Shown: positions 7,757-16,281 of the stretch, piece after piece
Layout of the letters: each line of letters opens with the position of its first letter
Position numbering within the stretch: the stretch's first letter is position 1
NCBI RefSeq assembly: GCF_031179985.1
Contig: NZ_JAPSHJ010000010.1
Coordinates: forward strand, 57,139-112,933
Length of the DNA: 55,795 nucleotides
Reading direction: 5' to 3'
Origin: Arthrobacter sp.
GTDB taxonomy: Bacteria; Actinomycetota; Actinomycetes; Actinomycetales; Micrococcaceae
Notes under the pieces: model-generated
What the model was told of the DNA's origin: nothing
What the model saw: the letters and a program-made list of their open reading frames with translations, nothing else
The model's database searches: none
Position numbers and translations under genes: made by a program

Positions 7757-9706
7757 ATGGCAACAGCTACACGCAGAATGACGGTGGCGCAGGCCGTCGT
7801 CGAATATCTCTCCAAGCAGTACACCGTTGATTCCGTCGGGGGTGTTGACTACCGGGAGCGGCTGATCCCTGGAACGTTCGGAATTTTTGGCCACGGCAAT
7901 GTTGCCGGTGTGGGCCAGGCCCTCAAGCAGTACCAGCAGCAGGATCCCCGCATCATGCCGTATTACCAGGGCCGCAACGAACAGGCCCAGGTGCACCAGG
8001 CCGTGGGCTACGCCCGGCACACCCGCCGACGCCAGACGTTCGCGGTCAGCACTTCGATCGGTCCGGGGTCTTCGAACCTGCTCACAGGCGCAGCTCTTGC
8101 CACCGCCAATCGGCTTCCGGTGCTGCTGTTGCCAAGCGACACGTTCGCCACGCGCGCTGCTGACCCGGTGCTGCAGCAGCTTGAGCAGCCTTACGCCTAC
8201 GACATCACGGTCAATGACGCGTTCCGGCCGTTGTCGAAATTCTTTGACCGTGTCACCCGGCCGGAGCAGTTGTTTTCGGCGTTCCACCACGGGCTGCGGG
8301 TCCTTACCGACCCGGCCGAGACCGGCGCTGTCACCATTTCCCTTCCGCAGGACGTCCAGGCAGAGGCCGTGGATGTCCCGGAGGAGTTCCTGGCCGAGCG
8401 TGAATGGCGCATTCGCCGCCCCGATGCCGACGACGACGATATCCGCCGCGCTGCAGAGGCAATTAAAGCTGCCAAGCGTCCGCTGATCATCGCTGGCGGC
8501 GGGGTGCTCTACGCCTACGCCAACGAGGAACTCGCTGCTTTCGCTGAGCTGACGGGTATTCCGGTTGGCAACACGCAGGCCGGCGTCGGCGTCCTGCCCT
8601 GGGACCACGCGTTTTCATTAGGAGCCATTGGTTCCACGGGCACGACGGCGGCCAACGCCATCGCTGCGGAAGCGGACGTCATCATCGGGATCGGCACCCG
8701 CTACGAGGACTTCACCACCGCTTCGCGCACGGCGTTCCAGAACCCGGATGTGAAGTTCATCAACATCAACGTGGCACCCATCGATGCCTACAAGCACGGC
8801 ACCTCGCTGCCGATCGTGGCTGATGCCCGTAAGGCGCTTGTCAAGCTGAATCAGGCCTTGGGCGGCTTCCGCATCGGCGCGGACCTGGAAACGTCCATTG
8901 CCGCCGAAAAGCAGCGCTGGGACACCACCGTCGACGAAGCCTTTGATACACGCTTCACCCCGCTGCCGGCCCAAAACGAGATCATCGGCGCCACCAACCG
9001 GGCCATGGAAGCCCAGGATGTGGTGATCTGCGCGGCAGGTTCCCTCCCGGGGGACCTGCACAAGATGTGGCGTGTCCGCGACCCGTTCGGGTACCACGTC
9101 GAATATGCCTACTCCTGCATGGGCTATGAGATTCCCGGGGGCCTTGGTGTGAAGCGTGCGGCGCTGGCCGAAGCCGCTTCGGGGGGAGCCGTCCGGGACG
9201 TGGTGGTGATGGTGGGGGACGGATCCTACCTGATGATGCACACCGAGCTGGTCACCGCCGTCGCCGAACGGATCAAGCTGATTGTGGTCCTGATCCAGAA
9301 CCACGGCTACGCCTCCATCGGGTCACTGTCCGAATCCCTCGGTTCCCAGCGGTTCGGCACCCAGTACCGGGCGCTGGATGAGGAACAGCACAGCTTCGAC
9401 GACGGCGACAGACTCCCGGTGGACCTGGCCCTGAATGCCGAAAGCCTTGGTGTGAAGGTCATCCGGATCGAACCGGGGGAGAAGGTCATCGCCGAACTTG
9501 AACAGGCCATCCGCGATGCCAAAGCCGCGCCGGAAAAGGGCGGACCCATCCTGATCCATGTGGAATCCGACCCACTGCTGGACGCTCCCGCCTCTGAATC
9601 CTGGTGGGATGTTCCTGTCTCCCAGGTTTCCGAGCTTGAATCCACCCGGCAGGCCTTCAAGACTTACACCCACCACAAGGCCCGCCAGCGCAAGCTGCTC
9701 GGCTGA
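7757..9706 (+). CDS. iolD: 3D-(3,5/4)-trihydroxycyclohexane-1,2-dione hydrolase
   Basis: This ThDP-dependent enzyme opens the ring of 3D-(3,5/4)-trihydroxycyclohexane-1,2-dione to 5-deoxy-glucuronate. At 649 residues it has the length of IolD. GIFGHGNVAGVGQAL and YYQGRNEQAQVHQAVGYAR hold the pyrimidine-domain segment with the cofactor-activating Glu. The pyrophosphate domain shows the ThDP motif GDGSYLMMHTELV...IQNHGYASIGSLSES. It starts 5 bp after the aldolase with GGAG upstream, inside the iol operon. Confidence 0.95.
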   Translation: MATATRRMTVAQAVVEYLSKQYTVDSVGGVDYRERLIPGTFGIFGHGNVAGVGQALKQYQQQDPRIMPYYQGRNEQAQVHQAVGYARHTRRRQTFAVSTSIGPGSSNLLTGAALATANRLPVLLLPSDTFATRAADPVLQQLEQPYAYDITVNDAFRPLSKFFDRVTRPEQLFSAFHHGLRVLTDPAETGAVTISLPQDVQAEAVDVPEEFLAEREWRIRRPDADDDDIRRAAEAIKAAKRPLIIAGGGVLYAYANEELAAFAELTGIPVGNTQAGVGVLPWDHAFSLGAIGSTGTTAANAIAAEADVIIGIGTRYEDFTTASRTAFQNPDVKFININVAPIDAYKHGTSLPIVADARKALVKLNQALGGFRIGADLETSIAAEKQRWDTTVDEAFDTRFTPLPAQNEIIGATNRAMEAQDVVICAAGSLPGDLHKMWRVRDPFGYHVEYAYSCMGYEIPGGLGVKRAALAEAASGGAVRDVVVMVGDGSYLMMHTELVTAVAERIKLIVVLIQNHGYASIGSLSESLGSQRFGTQYRALDEEQHSFDDGDRLPVDLALNAESLGVKVIRIEPGEKVIAELEQAIRDAKAAPEKGGPILIHVESDPLLDAPASESWWDVPVSQVSELESTRQAFKTYTHHKARQRKLLG

Positions 9707-9745
9707 ATCCCCCTTCGAACTTTCCAGAACTCAAGGAAGAGCACC

Positions 9746-11263
9746 ATGACTGCTATCACTGACCAGAGCACCACCACCATCAATCACTTCATCAATGGCG
9801 CTGAAACGCCGGGGATGGGTGACCGCACCCAGCCTGTTTATAACCCTGCGACCGGTGCTGTGAGCGGGGAGCTGCGGTTGGCGAACCGTGCCGATTTGGA
9901 CGCGGCGGTTGCTGCGGCGCGGGTTGCGGCGGATTCGTGGGGGGATATTTCGCTGGCGAAGCGTACGGGGGTGTTGTTCAGGTTCCGTGAGCTGGTGGCC
10001 TCCCATGTTGATGAGCTGGCGGCGTTGATCACTGCCGAGCACGGAAAGGTCCTTTCCGATGCGAAGGGGGAGATCGGGCGTGGGCTGGAGGTGGTGGAGT
10101 TCGCGTGCGGGATCCCGGAGCTGCTCAAGGGTGATTATTCGGATCAGGTGTCCACCGGCATTGATGTGTTTTCGTTCCGGGAGCCGTTGGGGGTGGTCGC
10201 GGGGATCACGCCGTTTAATTTCCCGGTGATGGTGCCGTTGTGGATGGCCCCGATGGCGATCGCGACCGGGAACGCGTTCATTTTGAAGCCTTCGGAGCGG
10301 GATCCGTCGGCGTCGATGCTGATCGCGAAGCTGTGGAAGGACGCCGGGTTGCCGGACGGGGTGTTCCAGGTCCTGCATGGCGGGAAGGAAACCGTAGACG
10401 GGTTGCTGACGCACCCGGATGTGGACGGGATTTCCTTCGTCGGGTCCACCCCGATCGCGAAGTATGTCCACGAGACCGCCACGAAGCACGGTAAGCGGGT
10501 GCAGGCGTTGGGCGGGGCGAAGAACCACGCCATCGTGTTGCCGGACGCTGATCTGGATAACGCAGCTGACCACCTCGCCGCTGCCGCGTTCGGTTCCGCC
10601 GGGGAACGCTGCATGGCCATCTCCGTCGCGGTCGCGGTGGGGGACGCCGCTGACCTGCTGGTCAAAAAGGTCGAAGAACGCGCCCTGGCCGTGAAGGTGG
10701 ACAACGGGACGGTGCCCGGGGCGGAGATGGGGCCGGTGATCACGCCGGAGTCCCGGGACAGGATCGTGCGGATCGTCACCGAAGCCGAACAGGCCGGGGC
10801 AGCGATGGTCGTGGATGGCCGGGACCTGGTGGTTCCCGGGCACGAGGACGGGTTCTGGGTCGGCCCGACCGTGATCGACCACGTCAAGGCGGAGATGACC
10901 GCTTACACGGAGGAGATCTTCGGCCCGGTCCTGGTCGTCGTCCGCGTCAACAGCCTGGACGAAGGGATCGCCCTGATCAACGCCAACCCCTACGGGAACG
11001 GCACCGCGATCTTCACCTCCTCGGGGGCGAACGCCCGGAAGTTCCAGCGCTCGGTTCACGTGGGCATGATCGGCATCAACGTGCCCCTGCCCGTCCCTGT
11101 CGCGCACCACTCCTTCGGCGGGTGGAAAGCCTCACTCTTCGGGGACAAACACATCTACGGCCCCGAAGGCGTCTCCTTCTACACCCGTGGCAAGGTCGTC
11201 ACCTCCCGCTGGCCAGAACCCACCCACGCCTCCGGCGCCTCCTACAACTTCCCCTCCAACTAA
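9746..11263 (+). CDS. iolA: CoA-acylating (methyl)malonate-semialdehyde dehydrogenase
   Basis: This is the last step of inositol catabolism: malonate semialdehyde plus CoA and NAD+ give acetyl-CoA and CO2. The 505-residue aldehyde dehydrogenase shows the MMSDH signatures AGITPFNFPVMVPLWMAP, the NAD-binding FVGSTPIAKYV, ALGGAKNHAIVLPDAD, and GSAGERCMAISVAVAVG with the nucleophilic Cys. The end, PLPVPVAHHSFGGWKASLFG, is also family-typical. The first half uses many G- and T-ending codons (GCG, GGG, TTG, GTT), unlike the neighbouring iol genes. A hairpin sits in the 96-bp gap to iolE. Confidence 0.94.
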   Translation: MTAITDQSTTTINHFINGAETPGMGDRTQPVYNPATGAVSGELRLANRADLDAAVAAARVAADSWGDISLAKRTGVLFRFRELVASHVDELAALITAEHGKVLSDAKGEIGRGLEVVEFACGIPELLKGDYSDQVSTGIDVFSFREPLGVVAGITPFNFPVMVPLWMAPMAIATGNAFILKPSERDPSASMLIAKLWKDAGLPDGVFQVLHGGKETVDGLLTHPDVDGISFVGSTPIAKYVHETATKHGKRVQALGGAKNHAIVLPDADLDNAADHLAAAAFGSAGERCMAISVAVAVGDAADLLVKKVEERALAVKVDNGTVPGAEMGPVITPESRDRIVRIVTEAEQAGAAMVVDGRDLVVPGHEDGFWVGPTVIDHVKAEMTAYTEEIFGPVLVVVRVNSLDEGIALINANPYGNGTAIFTSSGANARKFQRSVHVGMIGINVPLPVPVAHHSFGGWKASLFGDKHIYGPEGVSFYTRGKVVTSRWPEPTHASGASYNFPSN

Positions 11264-11299
11264 CCCCCACCGCACCCAACCACCATCGATTGCCGAGCA

Positions 11300-11329
11300 G
11301 ATGCCCTTCTGAACCCCCAAAAGGGCATC
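11300..11329 (+). other. Intercistronic hairpin iolA-iolE
   Basis: A perfect 9-bp stem, GATGCCCTT (11300-11308) with AAGGGCATC (11321-11329), encloses a 12-nt loop in the gap after iolA. No T-run follows, so it looks more like an mRNA stability or processing element than a terminator. Confidence 0.5.
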
Positions 11330-11359
11330 AACTCAGCAACCGACGCAAAAGGAACAGCA

Positions 11360-12271
11360 ATGACTGATAACAAGCTGATCATCGGCACCGCCCCGGACTC
11401 CTGGGGTGTCTGGTTCGCAGATGACCCCAAGCAGACTCCCTGGGAACGCTTCCTGGATGAAGTGGCGGAATCCGGCTACAAATGGATTGAGCTGGGCCCG
11501 TACGGCTACCTGCCGACAGACCCTGCCCGCCTCGCCGAAGAACTGAAGCAGCGGGACTTGAAAGTCACCGCAGGAACGGTGTTCACCGCCTTCCATCGAG
11601 GGCTGGACCAGTGGGAAACGGCTTGGGAGCCTGCCCGCAAGGTTGCCGAGCTCACTGCCGCAATGGGTGGTGAGCACATAGTGGTGATCCCGGCGATGTG
11701 GCGCGATGACGTTACCGGGGAAGCGGTGGAAAGCGGACAGCTGACGGACAAAAGCTGGGGCGATCTCTTCGAAGGCCACAACCGGTTGGGCAAGACGCTC
11801 CTGGAGGACTTCGGCCTGAAGCAGCAGTTCCACTCGCACGCTGATTCCCATGTCGGAGCGCAGGAGGACATCGAAACCCTCCTGGCATCCACCGACAGCG
11901 AGTACCTCAACCTGTGCCTGGACACCGGCCACGCTGAATACTGCGGTGCTTCCAGCCTGGAACTTATCAAGAATTACCCGGAGCGCATCGGCTACCTGCA
12001 CCTGAAGCAGATCAACCCGGACATCCTGAAAAGGGTGAATGAGGAAAACATGACCTGGGCAGCCGCAAACCTGGCCGGCGTGATGACGGAGCCACCCGGT
12101 GGGCTGCCCGATCTCCGCGCAGTCATTGAGGCTGTCGAGGCTCTGAACCGGCCGATCTTTGGAATCGTGGAACAGGACATGTACCCCGTGGCCTTCGACG
12201 TGCCCATGCCCATCGCCAAGCGCACGCGTAATTACCTGCTCTCGTGCGGCTCACGCACCGCAGTCAACTAG
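11360..12271 (+). CDS. iolE: Myo-inosose-2 dehydratase
   Basis: A TIM-barrel, metal-dependent dehydratase that removes water from 2-keto-myo-inositol to give 3D-(3,5/4)-trihydroxycyclohexane-1,2-dione. The N-terminus LIIGTAPDSWGVWFADDPKQ is the IolE signature. WIELGPYGYLPTD, FHSHADSHVG, LCLDTGHAEYCG and YLHLKQINPDIL supply the His, Asp and Glu residues expected for the metal site. At 303 residues it has the family length. AAAGGAA lies just upstream of the ATG. Confidence 0.95.
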   Translation: MTDNKLIIGTAPDSWGVWFADDPKQTPWERFLDEVAESGYKWIELGPYGYLPTDPARLAEELKQRDLKVTAGTVFTAFHRGLDQWETAWEPARKVAELTAAMGGEHIVVIPAMWRDDVTGEAVESGQLTDKSWGDLFEGHNRLGKTLLEDFGLKQQFHSHADSHVGAQEDIETLLASTDSEYLNLCLDTGHAEYCGASSLELIKNYPERIGYLHLKQINPDILKRVNEENMTWAAANLAGVMTEPPGGLPDLRAVIEAVEALNRPIFGIVEQDMYPVAFDVPMPIAKRTRNYLLSCGSRTAVN

Positions 12272-12297
12272 CAACTTTCACTCAAAGGAACCAACAA

Positions 12298-13311
12298 ATG
12301 ACTGAAATCCTTCGCGTTGCCGTCATCGGCGCCGGGCGCATGGGCGCTGACCATATCCAACGTCTCAACCGCCGCATCAACGGAGCTGAAGTCGCCGCCG
12401 TCGTCGACGTCGACCTTGCACGTGCCCAGTCCACTGTGGCGGACATTCCGGGAGCCGTGGCGCTGGCAGATGCCGAGGAGGCTCTCAACAACGGCGACGT
12501 CAATGCCGTTCTGATCGCTACCCCCGGCTTCCTGCACGAGGACATCCTGCTCAAAGCGCTGGCCAAGGGTTTCCCCATCCTGTGTGAAAAGCCGCTGACC
12601 CCGGACGCCGCATCGGCCTGGCGGGTGGTGGAGGCCGAGCAGGAGCTGGGACTCAAGCGGATCCAGGTCGGATTCATGCGGCGCTACGACGCCGAATATG
12701 CTGCCCTGGGCAGCATGATCCGCAACCGCGATCTCGGCGAACTGCTGATGCTTCACCACCAGCACCGTAACCCGGACACCCCGCCGGGCTTCACCAACGA
12801 GATGCTGATCAACGACTCCGTGGTGCACGAGTTCGACGCCATCCGCTTCTTTACGGGCGAGGAAATCACCAGCGTGCAGGTCCGCATGGGGAAGGCAAGC
12901 AGGAACGCCCCGGCCGGCCAGCACGATCCGCAGCACGTTTTGATCGAAACTGAGTCCGGCGTCCTCGCCGATGTCGAAATCTTCGTCAACGCCCGGTTCG
13001 GCTATGAAGTCGCAACGCAAGCCACCTTCGAGGAGGGCATAGTCAGCATCGGCGGCGACCGCGGCCTGTACACGCGGACTGCCGGACGCTGGGGCGGCCA
13101 GGTGACCCCCGGCTTCGAAGAGCGTTTCGTGGCGGCGTACGACGTCGAAATCCAGTCCTGGGTGGATGCGGCGCGCCGCGGTGAACTCGGCGGCCCCTCC
13201 GCCTGGGACGGATATGCCACCGCCGCCTGCTGTGAAGCCGGCGTGGAAGCCCAGAAAAACGGCGAGAAAGTAGCGGTCAAGCTGAACGCGAAGCCGGCAC
13301 TCTACAACTAG
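12298..13311 (+). CDS. iolG: Inositol 2-dehydrogenase
   Basis: This NAD-dependent Gfo/Idh/MocA oxidoreductase performs the first step, myo-inositol to 2-keto-myo-inositol. The Rossmann motif VAVIGAGRMGADHIQRL lies at the N-terminus, CEKPLTPDAASAW holds the conserved EKP lysine, and INDSVVHEFDAIRFFTGEEI carries the catalytic His and Asp. ATG 12298 is preceded by AAAGGAACC; a longer frame upstream overlaps iolE and lacks a ribosome-binding site. The length is 337 residues. Confidence 0.93.
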   Translation: MTEILRVAVIGAGRMGADHIQRLNRRINGAEVAAVVDVDLARAQSTVADIPGAVALADAEEALNNGDVNAVLIATPGFLHEDILLKALAKGFPILCEKPLTPDAASAWRVVEAEQELGLKRIQVGFMRRYDAEYAALGSMIRNRDLGELLMLHHQHRNPDTPPGFTNEMLINDSVVHEFDAIRFFTGEEITSVQVRMGKASRNAPAGQHDPQHVLIETESGVLADVEIFVNARFGYEVATQATFEEGIVSIGGDRGLYTRTAGRWGGQVTPGFEERFVAAYDVEIQSWVDAARRGELGGPSAWDGYATAACCEAGVEAQKNGEKVAVKLNAKPALYN

Positions 13312-13331
13312 AACGTGCAGGAGCCACCGCT

Positions 13332-14207
13332 TTGAAAATCGCCCTTGATCCCACACCGTTCCATCACAGCCATAGCCTGCTGGAATTCCCCCGACTCGTG
13401 GCCGACCTCGGCTATCAGTACATGCAGCTGACACCGCACGCCGATTTCATCCCGTTCTTCAACCACCCCAAGGCCGACGACGAGCTGGTAGGCCAGATGC
13501 GGACGGCGTGCAAGGACGCCGGGATTGAGATCGCCTCGGTCCTTCCGGTGCTGCGCTGGTCCGGACCCGATGAAGATGCCCGTGAGGCAGCGGTCCGCTA
13601 CTGGAAGCGCGTCATCCAAATCACGGTGGACCTCGGCGTGGGGACCATCAACACTGAGTTCAGCGGACGGCCGGAAAAGGCTGAAGAGTCCGAGCGCGCT
13701 TTCTACCGTTCCATGGAGGAGCTCCTGCCGATCATCGAACGCGAAGGCATCGACCTGCTCATCGACCCGCATCCGGACGATTTTGTTGAGGAAGGTCTCG
13801 CCGCCATCCGGCTGATCCGGGGCCTGAACTCCAAGAACGTGGGCCTGGTGTACGTCGCTTCGCACAGCTTCCACATGAAGGACGCTCCGCTGGAGATCAT
13901 GCGCGCAGCAGGGGACAGGCTGCGCCTGGTCCATGTCGCGGACACCATGGACCACCACGCCTCGCATGGGTTGCGCTACATCACGAACCCGCCGGGAAAC
14001 CCTGTCCGGGTACACCAGCACCTGAAAATCGGCGACGGCGACGTGAACTGGGACGAATTCTTTGGCGGTCTCAAGGAGATCGGGTTCCTGGACAGGGACA
14101 ATACCGTGATGGTCTCCAGCGTCTTTGCTGAAGACGACGCAGCCGAGGAGGTTTCCCGCTACCAGCTGGAAACTATGAAGCAGTACGTGCAAAAGGTCAG
14201 CGCATAG
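13332..14207 (+). CDS. iolH: IolH-like sugar phosphate isomerase/epimerase
   Basis: A xylose-isomerase-like TIM-barrel protein (291 residues), last in the rightward iol operon. It begins MKIALDPTPFHHSHSLLEFP and contains YMQLTPHADFIPFFNHPKAD, INTEFSGRPE, LLIDPHPDDFVEEGL and LVHVADTMDHHA, which give a metal-binding set of Glu, Asp and His. This matches IolH of Corynebacterium/Bacillus inositol clusters. Its exact reaction is not settled; it may epimerise an inosose. The TTG start at 13332 has CAGGAG 8 nt upstream. Confidence 0.85.
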   Translation: MKIALDPTPFHHSHSLLEFPRLVADLGYQYMQLTPHADFIPFFNHPKADDELVGQMRTACKDAGIEIASVLPVLRWSGPDEDAREAAVRYWKRVIQITVDLGVGTINTEFSGRPEKAEESERAFYRSMEELLPIIEREGIDLLIDPHPDDFVEEGLAAIRLIRGLNSKNVGLVYVASHSFHMKDAPLEIMRAAGDRLRLVHVADTMDHHASHGLRYITNPPGNPVRVHQHLKIGDGDVNWDEFFGGLKEIGFLDRDNTVMVSSVFAEDDAAEEVSRYQLETMKQYVQKVSA

Positions 14208-14273
14208 CCCTTACACGCAAGGCGTGCAGCCGCGGCAGGGTGTCCACCAGCGGCTCGAGTTGAGGAACCTCCC

Positions 14274-14299
14274 GGGCTTTCCCCTGAAGGGGTCAGCCC
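14274..14299. terminator. Hairpin between convergent iolH and iolB
   Basis: GGGCT (14274-14278) pairs with AGCCC (14295-14299), and CCCC (14281-14284) with GGGG (14289-14292) around a TGAA tetraloop, with one 2-nt internal mismatch. It lies in the 110-bp gap between convergent operons and could end both. There is no clear T-run. Confidence 0.45.
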
Positions 14300-14317
14300 C
14301 GGAGCGGTTCGGGCCGT

Positions 14318-15229
14318 TCAACCTCCGAATGGCAGCCGGGGATCCACGTCCTGGCCCTCCCAGGTCTGCCGGATCCAGCCGTGGTGGGGGTCATCGCTGA
14401 TGAGCCAATCGCGGACCCGGCCGGGACCCGCCATGACGTTGAGGTAGTACAGGTCATAGCCCGGGGCGGCCATGGCAGGTCCGTGCCAGCCATAAGGGAC
14501 CAGGACGACGTCGCCGGTGCGGACCTCCGCCGTGACGTTGATCGGACGCTCGTCCGAAGCATAGACCCGCTGGTAACCGAAAGCATCGGCACTGCCGTAG
14601 GCATGATCAGATCCACGGCCGGAACCACCGGCGGCTACCTGCGTCTCGAAATAGTAGATCTCCTCGAGGCGCGTTTCGCCGTCTTTCTCCTCGTCGTGCT
14701 TGTGGGGAGGGTAAGAGGACCAGTTGCCTGCGGGCGTAATGACCTCGCAGACGATGAAACGGTCCGCCTCCAGAGCCGCAGGCGTACCGAAATTATGAAC
14801 CTGGCGCGAGCAGTTGCCGGCACCGCGGATTTCAACCGGTATTTCAGCAGCCGTAATATGCCTCGTCGGGTACTCGACCTTGGCCGGGGCAGTCGCAATT
14901 GCCACCCTCCCGCCGTCGGCCGTTGTGATGGTGACGGCGTTGCCGGTGCCTGAATACAGTACGTCGCTGGGTCCGCTGAACACGTTCGCCCGGCCGATCA
15001 ACTCATACTTACTGCCGTTTACGGAAGCAGTGAAAGCACCGCTGAGCGGAATGACGATCCGCTCCTCCGCCGCTGCGGAAAGCTCGACGGCGGCGCCGGC
15101 GGCCAGGGTGGCCACCTTCAGCCCCGTATGTTCCCATCCTTCAACCGCGAGGGATGAGTCCGAGGTTCCGAGCGAGACGTCCCACTCACCTTCAGCAGCG
15201 GTTCCCAGTGGGTACACCCATTCGGCCAT
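14318..15229 (-). CDS. iolB: 5-deoxy-glucuronate isomerase
   Basis: A bicupin isomerase that converts 5-deoxy-glucuronate to 2-deoxy-5-keto-gluconate, the substrate of IolC. The 303-residue protein has NWSSYPPHKHDEEKDGETRL with the metal-binding His-x-His plus Glu, RLEEIYYFETQ, and GDVVLVPYGWHGPAMAAPGY with the second metal His. The ending, YDLYYLNVMAGPGRVRDWLI, is the IolB signature. It lies 32 bp downstream of gntR on the same strand, so the two are probably co-transcribed, unlike the other catabolic genes. Confidence 0.94.
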   Translation of the reverse strand: MAEWVYPLGTAAEGEWDVSLGTSDSSLAVEGWEHTGLKVATLAAGAAVELSAAAEERIVIPLSGAFTASVNGSKYELIGRANVFSGPSDVLYSGTGNAVTITTADGGRVAIATAPAKVEYPTRHITAAEIPVEIRGAGNCSRQVHNFGTPAALEADRFIVCEVITPAGNWSSYPPHKHDEEKDGETRLEEIYYFETQVAAGGSGRGSDHAYGSADAFGYQRVYASDERPINVTAEVRTGDVVLVPYGWHGPAMAAPGYDLYYLNVMAGPGRVRDWLISDDPHHGWIRQTWEGQDVDPRLPFGG

Positions 15230-15261
15230 AAGTAAACTCTCCGGTTCGTGTCAGTCCTCGC

Positions 15262-16002
15262 TCAGCGCTGGACGAGGGTCATTTCAAAACTGTAGGAATC
15301 TGCCCGATAAACGTGATGACCCGTCTCAACATTGCGGCCGGTGTCATCCACGGCGGTGCGCTCCATGCTCACAAGTGCTGAGCCCACCTGTGTTTCGAGC
15401 AGGGGAGCCTGGTAATCGTTGGCCACCAGCGCCCCGATGCGCTGTGTTGCAAGGCGGAAATTAACGCCGGCGTTGCGCAGAATGGCGTACAGGCCCTGAT
15501 CCCTCAGGAGGTCCTCAGTGATGGTGGTGATATCGTCGCGGACCCAGTTCTCCATCAATGCAAGCGGCTTACCACCTACCTTCCGGAGCCTCGTGAAGTG
15601 GTAGACCATGGCCCCGGCAGGCAAGTGCAGCGCTTCCCTGGTCGGAGCATCCGCTTCGATATGAGCGAACATCAGGACATCTGTTGTGGGCTTGCTGCCG
15701 TTGTTTCTGAGGTCGTCGTAAAGGCTGGACAGTTCAAGGGGGCGGCGGACCTGGCTGGACACCACCTGGGTCCCCACTCCGCGCTTGCGGACCAGCAGGC
15801 CTGAGCGGACCAGTTCATCCATGGCTTTGCGCATGGTGGGCCGGGAAAGGTTTAGCTGGGCAGCCAGGTCAATTTCGTTTTCAAGCCTGCTGCCGGGCTC
15901 CAACAGCCCGGAATGGATTGCTGACTCGATGCCTTGGACCACCTGGTGGTAAAGCGGCACCGGGGATGAGCGGTCGATACTGAGGTTTAGCTGCTTCGCC
16001 AT
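15262..16002 (-). CDS. GntR/HutC-family regulator of the inositol locus
   Basis: A 246-residue repressor with an N-terminal GntR winged helix (PLYHQVVQGIESAIHSGLLE, then LNLSRPTMRKAMDELVRSGL) and a C-terminal UTRA ligand domain (LMENWVRDDIT... to YRADSYSFEMTLVQR). It lies between the catabolic operon and the transporter and forms an operon with iolB. TGWCAGKACA motifs occur before iolC (5640, 5655) and the transporter (16171), with degenerate copies before this gene. It is the likely IolR-type regulator; the effector, probably an inositol breakdown intermediate, is inferred. Confidence 0.88.
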   Translation of the reverse strand: MAKQLNLSIDRSSPVPLYHQVVQGIESAIHSGLLEPGSRLENEIDLAAQLNLSRPTMRKAMDELVRSGLLVRKRGVGTQVVSSQVRRPLELSSLYDDLRNNGSKPTTDVLMFAHIEADAPTREALHLPAGAMVYHFTRLRKVGGKPLALMENWVRDDITTITEDLLRDQGLYAILRNAGVNFRLATQRIGALVANDYQAPLLETQVGSALVSMERTAVDDTGRNVETGHHVYRADSYSFEMTLVQR

Positions 16003-16051
16003 ATGAGCGCTCCCTTTTGCTGCGGCGTACCTGCCTTCAGGCGGCCACCCC

Positions 16052-16081
16052 TGTCAGGTTGCATGTTCGCTTGATAGGACA
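16052..16081. promoter_or_regulatory. Degenerate GntR operator copies before gntR
   Basis: TGTCAGG (16052-16058) and TGATAGGACA (16072-16081) resemble the TGWCAGKACA sites at iolC and at the transporter promoter. Their place 50-80 bp upstream of the gntR start suggests autoregulation. This is pattern matching only. Confidence 0.35.
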
Positions 16082-16140
16082 TACTGCCTTTTCTGAATAA
16101 TAGCAGGGAGCGCATGTGGTGAGGGTAATAACTGCAAGGG

Positions 16141-16150
16141 AAAGCGCTTT
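16141..16150. promoter_or_regulatory. AAAGCGCTTT palindrome, LacI-family-like operator
   Basis: A perfect 10-bp palindrome with a central CG, in the context GGGAAAGCGCTTTAC, sits 20 bp upstream of the transporter's GntR site. The pattern resembles operators of LacI-family sugar or global carbon regulators. No LacI gene is in the window, so a distant regulator would be needed. Confidence 0.35.
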
Positions 16151-16169
16151 ACTTCGTAAAAACATCCTA

Positions 16170-16214
16170 ATGTCAGGACAAACTATTGACTTTGTTGCTG
16201 TCACTCACCAAGAT
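16170..16214 (+). promoter_or_regulatory. Operator and promoter of the sugar ABC operon
   Basis: TGTCAGGACA (16171-16180) lies within a 21-bp block almost identical to the one at iolC. TTGACT (16186-16191) is the likely -35 box, followed after 17 bp by CAAGAT (16209-16214). The arrangement is the same as at iolC, so both promoters probably answer to the same GntR regulator. Confidence 0.55.
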
Positions 16215-16281
16215 CAACTACAGACGGCTAGCGGGCTGAGGCAACGGAGCTGAGGGCGAAGCCGAGCAAAGGAGATCAAAC

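Noticed and set aside
10240..10694. Internal plus-strand frames within iolA
   Set aside because: They are alternative frames of the dehydrogenase with Arg/Pro-rich shadow composition.
9731..11110. 459-residue open frame on the minus strand across iolA
   Set aside because: It is rich in Arg, His, Pro and Gln without any motif, which is expected opposite a GC-rich gene. iolA on the other strand is certain.
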